DNA of 10,721 nt from Dunaliella salina (GCA_002284615.2 MU069599.1:1-10721), one strand, 5' to 3'; counted from the stretch's first letter, positions 1-7,287 are shown. Notes: a model not told the origin generated them from the sequence alone. Numbers and translations: made by a program.

Positions 1-15
1 GCAAATGCTTTGGAA

Positions 16-1476
16 ATGCAATCCCTAGAGGAACTGCTGAGCAAAAGGACACGTTCCAACCCTACACTCAGCATCGTTCCCACACAAGCACTCCACTCCT
101 CTGCACGTGAATTCAATGCAAGCCCAGATACTCAGATCCTTCCTGTACAAAATTCACCAGCAAGAGGGCCACCCAGCAAACGCACGCGCTCAGCAATAAG
201 AAATACCCCTTCTTCCATGTCCCAACTCAACCAGGCCAGCCAAAATAATGGAAGTCAAAATGCTTCTCTGAGCACTGCTCACCATATCCCTACACAGCCT
301 AATTCTTTAGGCACAAACTACCAGCATCAGACAGATGATTGTCTGAGCCCCCAGACACAAACTTATACCCCACACAGCCTTAATACACAATCAAATAGAA
401 CCAGGCAGAAGAGGAAACAACTGCTCCACACAGAAGAAGAGATCATCTCCCCAGCCATCCACTCTTTAAGCTCGCATTCCCATGGCCAACACGTCTGGAA
501 CTATAGGAGAAACACAGCTAGAAAACTTGCTGAGGAAGCTACTGCTAGCCATGCCATCACTTCTATCTTTTATCATGATTTAGGCATAACTCACATAGAT
601 GATTGGAGAATTCACGCGGAGAACAATAAAGAACAATCAAGCCCCCCTGTCCACCTCCAAGTGCAATACCGCACCCAATACACACCTATGATCATTGAAC
701 GATGGGCCCTGACACTTTTCAAACAAGCTAACCTCCTACCTGACACTATCTCACCTGCTGCTCGCACTGATGTCGAATGCGCCTGCTGCCAAGTATGCAG
801 TAACCATTATGGTCATGAAACTCCTGAGCCTCCTTTTCCTGATATGTACATTTGTGATGTGTGCCGCCGGACGTACCATTGGAAATGCATGAAGGAACTT
901 GGATGCTACTTAGGTGAGCAAAGACATGAAATTGAAACAGCCGAAATTTGGGCATGTCCCGCCTGTGCAAGCCTTAATGATGCCCAGAAAATCAGGAGAG
1001 AGCAGCAGACTAAAACAGAACTCAGGAGGGTCACTTGGAAGCCCTCCTGGGAATCAGAGGATCTACAGGAGACATGGCCTAAATTTAAGGAGTACTTGCT
1101 TAAGTTTGAAGAGCAATACTGTGAGCCAAATATTTCCATACCCTCAGCAGATTCTACCCTTTCAAATCTTGAAAGACAAGGATTTGAAAAACCTAATGCA
1201 GCCAATGTATGGCAGCAGAAACTGGCAACTGACACAGAACTGCGTAACAAAATCACGTTTGATACAAACCCCACCAATCCTCAAGCAGACATACAACCTA
1301 CAGGTTCATGCGAATATTGGCTGCGCAAGGTCAACCTCGTGAAGTACATGGATCCGCAACCGCCTGACCCAGCACCATCAGACACAGGACCCCACAGCCA
1401 TTCCCCTCCTACTCAACCCCCCCTCATTCTCCCAGAAATCTACACGGCACACATGGCATGTATTTATAATACGTAA
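16..1476 (+). CDS. Retroelement ORF1-like protein with basic NLS-type motifs and a PHD finger
   Basis: The N-terminal 200 or so residues are rich in Ser, Thr, Gln, Asn and Pro and look disordered. They carry basic clusters that resemble nuclear localisation signals (KRTR near residues 12-15 and 57-60, RQKRK near 132-136, numbering from codon 10-12). A C4HC3 PHD finger follows: C260-x2-C263, C282-x2-C285, H290, C293, then W314 and C316-x2-C319. PHD fingers usually bind histone H3 tails, and they are known in ORF1 proteins of CR1-like non-LTR elements, where they may steer chromatin targeting. The first ATG is at 16, but the frame is open to the window edge, so the true start may lie upstream. 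It ends at a TAA that is in frame with the next ORF 15 bases on, so the two may once have been one protein. Confidence 0.6.
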   Translation: MQSLEELLSKRTRSNPTLSIVPTQALHSSAREFNASPDTQILPVQNSPARGPPSKRTRSAIRNTPSSMSQLNQASQNNGSQNASLSTAHHIPTQPNSLGTNYQHQTDDCLSPQTQTYTPHSLNTQSNRTRQKRKQLLHTEEEIISPAIHSLSSHSHGQHVWNYRRNTARKLAEEATASHAITSIFYHDLGITHIDDWRIHAENNKEQSSPPVHLQVQYRTQYTPMIIERWALTLFKQANLLPDTISPAARTDVECACCQVCSNHYGHETPEPPFPDMYICDVCRRTYHWKCMKELGCYLGEQRHEIETAEIWACPACASLNDAQKIRREQQTKTELRRVTWKPSWESEDLQETWPKFKEYLLKFEEQYCEPNISIPSADSTLSNLERQGFEKPNAANVWQQKLATDTELRNKITFDTNPTNPQADIQPTGSCEYWLRKVNLVKYMDPQPPDPAPSDTGPHSHSPPTQPPLILPEIYTAHMACIYNT

Positions 1477-1491
1477 GGCAAATGTGTTGGA

Positions 1492-3192
1492 ATGATACCC
1501 CCAAACCGCTTCCAAATCCTCTACAAGGCTTTCTATGGAGCCAAGCTTGCTGGCATGCAGGATAAATCAACACCAGCTCCAGGTAGCTTTGCCACCGAGC
1601 TGCAAGGACTTCTCTCCCGCAAATTCATGCTTGAAAGCAAGTATTTGAGCAAGAAAACCAAAGACTCCTTTTCACGAGCCCTCCCAACTCACATTCATAC
1701 TGCCCTTCCAAAATGGGCTTTGGTAACCCAAGAAAAAATGGCCTCCCCACTAGATCACAACCCACATTACCAGAGCTATTGGAGTGCTGACTCCCGTGAC
1801 ATTGTTTTTGGTGCCATGCGTAATGCCTTCTCATCCAAATTCTCAGGCTTCTCAGTATGCCATCCTATTTATGATGAGGGAATTATGACCCACGCGTTGC
1901 AACATGCCATCTACTCTGCCATTCTCAACACAGAAGCCACTGCTACATTCATGTTTCTTCCTGCTTGGGGTAAGAACATGATTACCAACCCATACTCCAA
2001 ACTTCTCAATGCCTACCCCCACCTCTGTTACGACCTTGGAAACATACCTTGTAATGAACTTTGGTACCATGCTCCTCAATCCTGCCCTAACCAAGGGATA
2101 CCTCTAAGTAAGCACACCTGGGACCTTCGAATCTTTGCTGTATGGAATACTGCAGCTCGCATTAAACTTAACAACCATAACAAAGACTGGTTACAAGGCT
2201 TATCACGAGATATACCAGAGGCCACAAAGTGGAGGCTGAACAATATCAGCAGTCACCCTATCCTCAATCCCATGCATGCTGACATGCCAGGCTTTAATAA
2301 ACTAGAACACCTTCCATTTGACAAACAACACACCTCTAAATATCCAAGAACTTCACGAATGGGAATCCAAACTACAGAGACGCAACTAAGCCAGTATAAT
2401 ACCATTTTAACTCCCAAAGTTGCTGATTGGAGGACATGGGCATACACCGATGGCAGCTGCCTTATCCTGAACGACAAGCAAGAAATTGGGGCTGGCGTCT
2501 ACTTCCCTCTTAATGACAACAAGAACTTTGTAGAACCAAATGGTGATGGAATTACCAACACCATAACCCGAGCTGAATTGGCAGCAATTACTGCTGCTAT
2601 CATAGCCAAATATACAAAGATTGCATCAGACAGCCTCGCCTCTCTCAACCAAATACGTAAACAAATTCTATACCCAGAAAAACACCTCGAGCATATCCAA
2701 GGAGACGTCCTTAACATGATTTCATCTCTCATTAACAACTGTCATACCAAAGTTCAATTTTACAAAGTTAAGGCTCATGCTGGTATCGCTGGTAATGAAT
2801 GTGCAGATGCTATTGCAAAACATCAGGCAAAGCATGCCAACAACCATGTTGCAGACACCGAGATCCCAGGTGCAGGTCCTGCCGGAAATCCTTTGACACA
2901 AATTTTCTGGTTAGCCAAAGAGGAAAAAAGAGAGCATGCTGCGAGAACATCCGCGGGTCCCCCACCTGCGCCCAAGCTCACCTTTTTCCCCAACCTTCAA
3001 GATGCTCTCAAATTTCATATGCATTCCAAACACAAACTTGGATATGCCAATACCAGAACTGGGTATTACTCTTACTATCAGAGCTTGTTGCCGCATGTAA
3101 ACAAAAAAATTAGCAATGCCTTCAGAAATATGTCAAGTATCACCACACCTATGAAGCGCACAATCTTCCAGTATCGCACAGGTACCCTCTAA
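1492..3192 (+). CDS. Retroelement protein: PCIF1-like methyltransferase domain followed by RNase H
   Basis: Residues about 1-240 resemble the PCIF1/CAPAM adenine-N6 methyltransferase fold. The clues are a VFGA stretch, then HPIYDEGIM at 124-132 where PCIF1 has its NPPF catalytic motif followed by a similar helix, then FMFLPAW at 153-159 like the PCIF1 strand ending in IPEW. This call rests on motif order only. Residues about 310-450 are a clear RNase H: D320 in YTDGS, E362 in RAEL, D380 in SDS, H429 in KAHAG and D439 in NECADAIA, so all four acidic residues plus the His are kept. RNase H degrades the RNA of an RNA:DNA hybrid during reverse transcription. The remainder (to 566) is a connecting region of unknown role. 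The frame stops at TAA 3190 but stays meaningful beyond it. Confidence 0.65.
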   Translation: MIPPNRFQILYKAFYGAKLAGMQDKSTPAPGSFATELQGLLSRKFMLESKYLSKKTKDSFSRALPTHIHTALPKWALVTQEKMASPLDHNPHYQSYWSADSRDIVFGAMRNAFSSKFSGFSVCHPIYDEGIMTHALQHAIYSAILNTEATATFMFLPAWGKNMITNPYSKLLNAYPHLCYDLGNIPCNELWYHAPQSCPNQGIPLSKHTWDLRIFAVWNTAARIKLNNHNKDWLQGLSRDIPEATKWRLNNISSHPILNPMHADMPGFNKLEHLPFDKQHTSKYPRTSRMGIQTTETQLSQYNTILTPKVADWRTWAYTDGSCLILNDKQEIGAGVYFPLNDNKNFVEPNGDGITNTITRAELAAITAAIIAKYTKIASDSLASLNQIRKQILYPEKHLEHIQGDVLNMISSLINNCHTKVQFYKVKAHAGIAGNECADAIAKHQAKHANNHVADTEIPGAGPAGNPLTQIFWLAKEEKREHAARTSAGPPPAPKLTFFPNLQDALKFHMHSKHKLGYANTRTGYYSYYQSLLPHVNKKISNAFRNMSSITTPMKRTIFQYRTGTL

Positions 3193-4050
3193 ACCTAAAA
3201 ACATGCAGTCCGTTTTAAAAGGTCAACTGACCCATGTTGCCCCCTCTCAGGCTGCCATCAATTGGACAGCGCACTCCACATGCTCTCAGGCTGCCAAAAT
3301 CAAATCATCTCCAACATGAATACTGAACGCCATAATATTGCAGGTAGGATGATTACAAAAGCACTCAGCAAAAGCCCTTTGGGAGCAGGCCTAATCTACA
3401 CAGACATAGGGAGCGATCTTAAGCTTGCACAACATAACCTCCAANCCCCTGTACACGCCTCTAACAGAAATATACCTTCTTACCTCTTCCCTTGTAACCT
3501 TTCCATGAGAGCAAGAACTGCCTCCAGCCGTCCAGGTGCTGTCCTGATAATCACTCACAATGCCAATCCACTTTCTAACAATGTATCTTCCTATCGCTCA
3601 CACCATGATTTACGTAACAGGAACAGCACCACACAGGGGACTGGCAGAGCTTATCGTGCGAGACAACCACATCAATTGCATGCAAGCCAACGCCACGTGC
3701 ACTTGATTGAAATCAAGTACTGTGAGGACACAAGGCCACAACATCAGTTAGATGCGGCAAAGCAGCAGCATGCGGACCTCTGCAAAAAAATTAGTGCTAG
3801 AACTGTTACTGTTCATCCTATTCTCCTTGGTGTTGGTGGAACTTGTTATACAGAGCATACCCTTAGCCAGCTCAAACAGCTAGGTCTGGATCACCAAGGT
3901 GCTCTTAAGCTTGCTCAAAATCTTCATGCCCATTCTGTTCAGTATGCCCATAAACTGGTTACCACAAGACGTGCGATTGAAAACAAGATCACCTCTCACA
4001 GCCAAGTTCTAGAGCCTAGTGCTTCTAGAAACCCTCCAGATCCTCACTAG
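3193..4050 (+). pseudogene. R2-type CCHC finger plus PD-(D/E)xK endonuclease, C-terminal part of the same protein, broken
   Basis: This segment is in the same frame as 1492-3192 and is separated from it by TAA at 3190 and 3196. A CCHC finger (C at 3238, C at 3253, H at 3277, C at 3292; C-x4-C-x7-H-x4-C) leads into ERHN (RHN at 3328-3336), then SRPGAVL (3526-3546) and LIEIKYCED (Glu codon 3709, Lys 3715). CCHC, (R/K)HN and PD...(D/E)xK in this order mark the restriction-like endonuclease of R2-type elements, which nicks the insertion site. The Asp expected in RPD is Gly (GGT at 3535-3537), one base from GAT, so cleavage activity is probably lost. About 57 residues lie between PG and the ExK motif, more than is usual. 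The N at 3445 leaves one codon undefined. It ends at TAG 4048. Confidence 0.6.
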
Positions 4051-4203
4051 CCTTTTTAAACTTGTATTGTGGTGGAGGGGACTCACAGGCCTTCTGAGCC
4101 AATATGTCTCCTCATCCTTAATTGATGTAGGGAGATGTTTCTCTGCCTACGTAGTTTTTCTTTTCTTTTTCTTTTTTCTTTTCTTTCCACATTCCTCACC
4201 CAG
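4051..4203 (+). other. Spacer between the two retroelement relics, with a 42-base pyrimidine tract
   Basis: I see no gene here. It may be the 3' untranslated end of the first element. From 4151 to about 4192 it is almost pure T and C, followed by CACCCAG at 4196-4202, which resembles a 3' splice site. The RT similarity of the next element begins just after this, so the tract could also be flanking DNA at a 5'-truncated insertion junction. Confidence 0.5.
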
Positions 4204-4555
4204 GTTGCATGCTGCCTTTATAGAATTCAAGCAGGCCTACGACACCATTCCTAGGCAGCACTTGCAGCAAATCCGTATGCCTGGGCCTTTCTTAGCTGCT
4301 GTTCAGGGTATGTATGAGGGGGATGAATATGTGTTGAAGGATGCAGATAAGACAGCTAGGGTGCACCCCACAGTGGGGGTCAAACAGGGCTGCCCTCTTT
4401 CGTCCTTGCTTTTCTCCCTGTACATTAATGATGTGGACTGGATTGCAGAGGAATGCACGGGTGCAGTGACAGGGACAGAGAACTCTCATGGAAATTCGAA
4501 TTTCCATGTGTCGCACTTGCTCTTCGCTGATGACCTGACCTTGCTAAGTAATTAA
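4204..4555 (+). pseudogene. LINE reverse transcriptase core, fragment
   Basis: The frame shows RT motif A as AFIEFKQAYD (Glu codon 4223-4225 in place of the catalytic Asp), then a GVKQGCPLSSLLFSLYIND stretch (motif B) and LLFADDLTLLSN (motif C, Asp codons 4529 and 4532). This is a polymerase that would copy element RNA into DNA at a nicked target. The fingers region before motif A is absent. The Asp-to-Glu change in motif A and the missing N-terminus make it non-functional. An in-frame stretch around a 22-base palindrome (4487-4508) looks inserted just before motif C. The frame ends at TAA 4553, created by an 8-base tandem duplication. Confidence 0.8.
4487..4508. repeat. 22-base perfect palindrome inside the RT relic
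   Basis: Positions 4487-4508 equal their own reverse complement, with centre TTCGAA. The segment encodes HGNSNFH-like residues just before VSHLLFADD, where LINE RTs usually have little sequence, so it may be a small insertion. Confidence 0.9.
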
Positions 4556-4560
4556 GTAAT
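4545..4560. repeat. 8-base tandem duplication (TAAGTAAT twice) that breaks the RT frame
   Basis: TAAGTAAT at 4545-4552 is repeated exactly at 4553-4560. The second copy supplies the TAA stop and shifts the frame. Counting only one copy, the RT frame continues without a break into MQRMLNR, so this is a frame-breaking slippage event. Confidence 0.9.
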
Positions 4561-5112
4561 TATGAGGACGATATGCAGCGAATGCTGAATCGGTTGCATT
4601 TGTATGCTTAAAAGAAGCACCTCATCATTAATGCCAGCAAATCAGAGGTGGTTCACATTAACTCCCAGGGACCTAGGCTGCCCACATTTAGAGTGGGTGG
4701 AGCTGTGCTGCAATGTAAGGAGAGCTCCAAGTATCTAGGTATGGTTTTCCACAAGACGCTGAATATGGAGAAGTCCTCTGAGCGTGTTGCTGGTGCTGTC
4801 ATGGCTGCTTCTGGTCGCATTTCCCAATTTGTGCGTGATTATGAGTTGGATAGTAGTCTGAGGGCCGCCCTCTGGCTTGGGAAGACGTACTTGGTCACCG
4901 GTTCCGGCAGCTATGTATGGCAGCCAGGTCTGGGCTGCTGTTTTTTTGCAACAGGATTCAGTGTTTAAAAGTGATCTACAGGTCAGGCACTTGGGTTTTT
5001 TGAAGCGCATTCTAGGGGTGAAGCGCTCCACTTTCAACTGGGCAGTTCTGCGAGAGTGTGGACATGAGCCTCAGCAATTCAATTGGTTTAGAGGCATGGT
5101 AAAAAATGTATA
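4561..5112 (+). pseudogene. LINE RT thumb and connecting region, frameshifted
   Basis: After the 8-base duplication the frame continues as MQRMLNRLHLYA, a TAA at 4609-4611, then KKHLIINASKSEVVHI and SSKYLGM, which match the region that follows the FADD box in LINE RTs. Near 4884-4900 the meaning moves to another frame (LWLGKTYLV, then PAAMYGSQVWA and LGVKRSTFNWAVLRECGHE). About seven extra bases at GGTCACCGGTTCC would explain this. Another shift lies in the A-run at 5101-5106, and a compensating one near CTCTC at 5139-5143, after which the earlier frame resumes. The product would have been continuous with the RT core and the C-terminal finger. Confidence 0.65.
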
Positions 5113-5143
5113 ACAAAATGCTGAGCAATACAGCAACACTCTC

Positions 5144-5938
5144 CGCAAGGTGATTCAGGCTGACTATCAAATACATCCCAGAGCGCCAAACTGCTGGACT
5201 GCGCGAGTGCTTGATGGTTTTCAAGGGTTGAGCAAGTGTGATGAGTAGGTGCGAGCATTCCAAACTGGTGATCCTATAAGGCTGCAAGAATTTGCTGATG
5301 ATTTGAGGTTGCGAATGCGTAAGGTCTGGAACACTGATGACGATCATGCTCCGCACTTGCCAATGCCTCGCGACTCTGTGGCCATTTACAAGGCTTTCTT
5401 TGGTGTGCCTTTTCCTTCAAGTGTGCGTGCTCCTGTGGGAACCCCTCATCACATGTACCTGAACCTGTCAAGACATGTATTGCGTAATGTCAGCCGTTTC
5501 AGATTACGTGCTCACACCTTGCGTGCGGACTGTGCGATTTGGTCCTGTGAACAGATTTCTCCTATTTGTAGTAGATGCAGCTTGCATGAGGATCAAAATG
5601 AAGTTCATGTGCTTCTCAAGTGTTCATGTCCTGAGGCGGGCCAGATTCGGCGGAGGTACATTGAGCTGTTTCAATGGATTGATCATTTCTCCCAAGCTGA
5701 AGCTTGTGTGCAACAGGTCAGCATTCCTATGGTTTCTGATTTTTTTTCCCAGCAGAACAACAAACTTCCTCATTGTACTTCTGAGCTTATGGATTTGTTT
5801 ATGGCTGGCGTAAACCAGTCACAGACTGATTGGCCGAACGACTTGGCTGAAGGTCCCCAAGGTTTACAAGGTTTACAAGGGAACCTAACCTTCAGCCAGG
5901 AAGTTTGGCTGCTCGGTGTGGTCCCCAAGACATTGTAA
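5144..5938 (+). pseudogene. LINE ORF2 C-terminal region with CCHC zinc finger
   Basis: The frame reads through LRKVIQADYQ, is cut by TAG at 5246-5248, then runs open for 229 codons to TAA 5936. A CCHC finger is clear: C at 5567 and 5576, H at 5606, C at 5621 (C-x2-C-x9-H-x4-C), set in a WSCEQISPICSRC context. Such C-terminal fingers are common in LINE ORF2 proteins and help bind template RNA or target DNA. Downstream is a hydrophilic tail with a small tandem repeat (GGTTTACAA, 5860-5878) giving GLQGLQG. It closes the LINE relic. Confidence 0.65.
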
Positions 5939-5965
5939 CCTAGCCTAACCTAACCAGGCTCAATG
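5932..5965 (+). terminator. LINE 3' end: TGTAA and TAACC-type tail
   Basis: TGTAA at 5934-5938 overlaps the stop codon and equals the polyadenylation signal used by many green algae. It is followed by TAACCTAGCCTAACCTAACC (5936-5955). Short tandem repeats at the 3' end are typical of several LINE clades that lack poly(A). That this is a polyadenylation signal is an inference. Confidence 0.4.
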
Positions 5966-6714
5966 GCATCCCATCGTTACCTTGAATTTTTGCGAAACAA
6001 TGGGTAGTATCTGATCAAAGTAAAAGGAAAGGTTATCTCAGCCACAAAGCATACCGTGAACACAATTTGCGCAAACACAAATGAAGTAAAACTTAAGGGA
6101 AGCAGCCCAACCCCTGAAGAAGAAAAGCAAAAAAGTGTATGCAGACCTTCGGCCGCAAACAGATGTAATTGTCCAGAGAGAAAGTGGCATTCATACTATG
6201 TGAAGCGATTCCATCGGAGGCAAATGTCCACAGCGGCACTTCCGCTCTTAGGCTCTTCCATTTGCAAGAAGGACAGGACTCCAGGTGTTAAGGAATGTGC
6301 TCTCTTACGAGGGCGTCTAAGTGGTTCGAACCCCCAACCTCCTGGGAGATCGGGCCGCACAAGCGAAGCGACTCGACCCCACCGGTTTTCCGCCAAGAAT
6401 GACAGAAATCCAAACAACTTGCAAAAACTTGGGTGCCTCGAGGAATAGAGGTCTACTTTCTGAAAAGAGGTCCATTGGCCCGCAGGCAGGCAGCAGTAAA
6501 AGATGAGGAATTATTGGGTCTCATTATTCACACCGCCAAATACTCTACGTCATCTAAGTGTCATGGCAATCACTTGTAACTGATGTTCAAAAAGATGTCC
6601 GAATTGTTGTGTGCAAATGTCGACTGTCAGTGTCCAATGAAGAAATGTGATGGATGGCCCAGCAGATTCCTGGCAGGAAAATGCGCTGCGAGAGGTTTGC
6701 CAGCAAAATCGGTC
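5966..6714. other. No convincing gene; mixed intergenic sequence
   Basis: Open frames here (the longest is 130 codons at 6056-6448 on +) show no recognisable motif or domain. The only structure noticed is the tRNA-like segment at 6275-6344. The stretch 6640-6714 would be the 3' untranslated part of the minus-strand candidate gene that ends at 6715. Confidence 0.5.
6275..6344 (+). other. Degenerate tRNA-like segment or Pol III B-box
   Basis: GGTTCGAACCC at 6323-6333 fits the B-box/T-loop consensus. Upstream, GCTCT (6299-6303) pairs with AGGGC (6310-6314) around a 6-base loop, like an anticodon arm, and TGTTAAGG at 6287-6294 resembles a D-loop. The acceptor ends pair only as AGGA with TCCT, and the T-stem has mismatches. 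It is not a working tRNA. It could be a SINE head, an old tRNA relic or chance. TTCGAA is palindromic, so a minus-strand reading was also tried and fits less well. Confidence 0.2.
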
Positions 6715-6795
6715 CTAGAAGCTCCGCAACCGCTCTGCCATGAGGCGCTTTGAGACAGCCAATTCAGCACGCAATCTCTGATTATCCTCTGCAGC
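6715..6795 (-). CDS. Candidate terminal exon of a minus-strand coiled-coil gene
   Basis: Read on the minus strand, a strong 3' splice site (seven T, then GGACTGCAG at 6804-6796) is followed by 26 codons and a TAG at 6715. The peptide starts AAEDNQRLRAELAVSKRL and is Leu/Arg/Glu-rich with heptad-like spacing, so a coiled coil is likely. The exon is 81 bases, in phase 0 from the splice site. No function can be assigned. It may belong to the same gene as the exons at 8117-9553, but the join across more than 1 kb is not shown. Alternative frames at this acceptor are longer but less protein-like. Confidence 0.35.
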   Translation of the reverse strand, partial: AAEDNQRLRAELAVSKRLMAERLRSF

Positions 6796-6804
6796 CTGCA
6801 GTCC

Positions 6805-7287
6805 AAAAAAATTTTATGACTATGAAAGAATGGAATTTAATTGTGCTTGTGGTGGACTGGAGCACTTAAGGCATTTGCATTGAGAAGCAAGCAATTGCAA
6901 ACACCTCTTTGGGGTGGGGCTTTTTGCTCCTGTGGCAGCAGCGCATGGATCGACATGTGAATCGACCCTAAAACCAGCAATTGCATCTGCACACCTTGTA
7001 TGTTGAACTGTCATAGGTATGCTTGCTTCAAAGAGGAGATAAGAGCATACAAAGCGCGGAGCTGCTCCTCAGCAAAACTCTTGAGAAAGAAATACTTGCC
7101 TTAGCCCCTCTGTTGCCTGCCACTGACACAGGTCCTCATGTCCTTTTAACTCAAATGACTTTTGCATCCCTGACAGCTGCAACATATATCACACAGCTGC
7201 ACCTTCCACAAGAGCCTGCCGAAGGTGTGGCAGCATTCATGTGCTCTATGTACATTTTGATCCATAAAAGCTGGAACAAAGCATTGC
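6805..7287. other. No clear gene; intron-like or intergenic sequence
   Basis: Apart from the possible small exon at 7011-7082 I see no motif, RNA gene or repeat. Open frames on both strands are short and of unremarkable composition. Confidence 0.4.
7011..7082 (-). CDS. Possible short coiled-coil exon, minus strand
   Basis: Minus-strand reading after a pyrimidine-rich stretch (TATTTCTTTCTC) gives SFAEEQLRALYALISSLKQ and then a stop. Leu and Ala spacing suits an amphipathic helix like the nearby candidate exons. There is no clear GT donor before the stop. A GC-type donor (GCAAGC) at the Lys codon is possible. It could be chance. Confidence 0.2.
   Translation of the reverse strand, partial: KSFAEEQLRALYALISSLKQAYL

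Larger units (their letters stand above)
1..4203 (+). mobile_element. Retroelement copy with PHD, methyltransferase-like, RNase H, CCHC and nuclease domains; no RT seen
   Basis: A single + frame runs from the window edge to the TAG at 4048-4050 and is interrupted only by TAA at 1474, 3190 and 3196. The domain order is PHD finger, PCIF1-like methyltransferase, RNase H, CCHC finger, RHN motif, PD-(D/E)xK nuclease. The last three form the module known from the C-terminus of R2-type non-LTR retrotransposons, and RNase H also occurs in several LINE clades, so a non-LTR origin is inferred. No RT motifs are present. They could be encoded upstream of the window, lost, or supplied in trans. The 5' end is not visible. 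The 3' end is unclear and is placed at the start of the next element. The three stops and the PD-to-PG change suggest this copy is dead. Confidence 0.6.
4204..5965 (+). mobile_element. 5'-truncated, degenerate LINE (non-LTR retrotransposon)
   Basis: The copy starts inside the RT domain at motif A and runs through FADD, thumb and a C-terminal CCHC finger to a stop at 5936. It ends with a short tail of TAACC-type repeats. Loss of the 5' part is the usual result of incomplete target-primed reverse transcription. At least three frame changes and three in-frame stops show that it is old. It lies in the same orientation as the first element. Five-base CCAGG occurs at both edges (4200 and 5956 regions), too short to call a target-site duplication. 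Confidence 0.75.

Noticed and set aside
746..3113. Minus-strand and alternate-frame ORFs within the first element
   Set aside because: They overlap strongly supported domains and show no motifs of their own.
4127..4202. Intron joining the first element to the RT ORF (pyrimidine tract plus CAG)
   Set aside because: The nuclease frame ends properly at TAG 4048, and the RT begins in mid-domain, which fits a 5'-truncated insertion better. A splice cannot be excluded.
1474..4611. Reassigned genetic code (TAA/TAG read as Gln), since some in-frame TAA codons fall where Gln would be plausible
   Set aside because: The long frames use CAA and CAG for Gln many times and contain no other TAA/TAG; TAG at 5246 is not at an obvious Gln site; the relic has frameshifts too. 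Nonsense mutation is simpler.
4196..5962. Target-site duplication around the LINE relic
   Set aside because: Only CCAGG (5 bases) is shared by the two edges, which is too short to separate from chance.
6056..6448. 130-codon + strand ORF as a gene
   Set aside because: No motif, no splice context, composition like the surrounding noncoding DNA, and it overlaps the tRNA-like segment.
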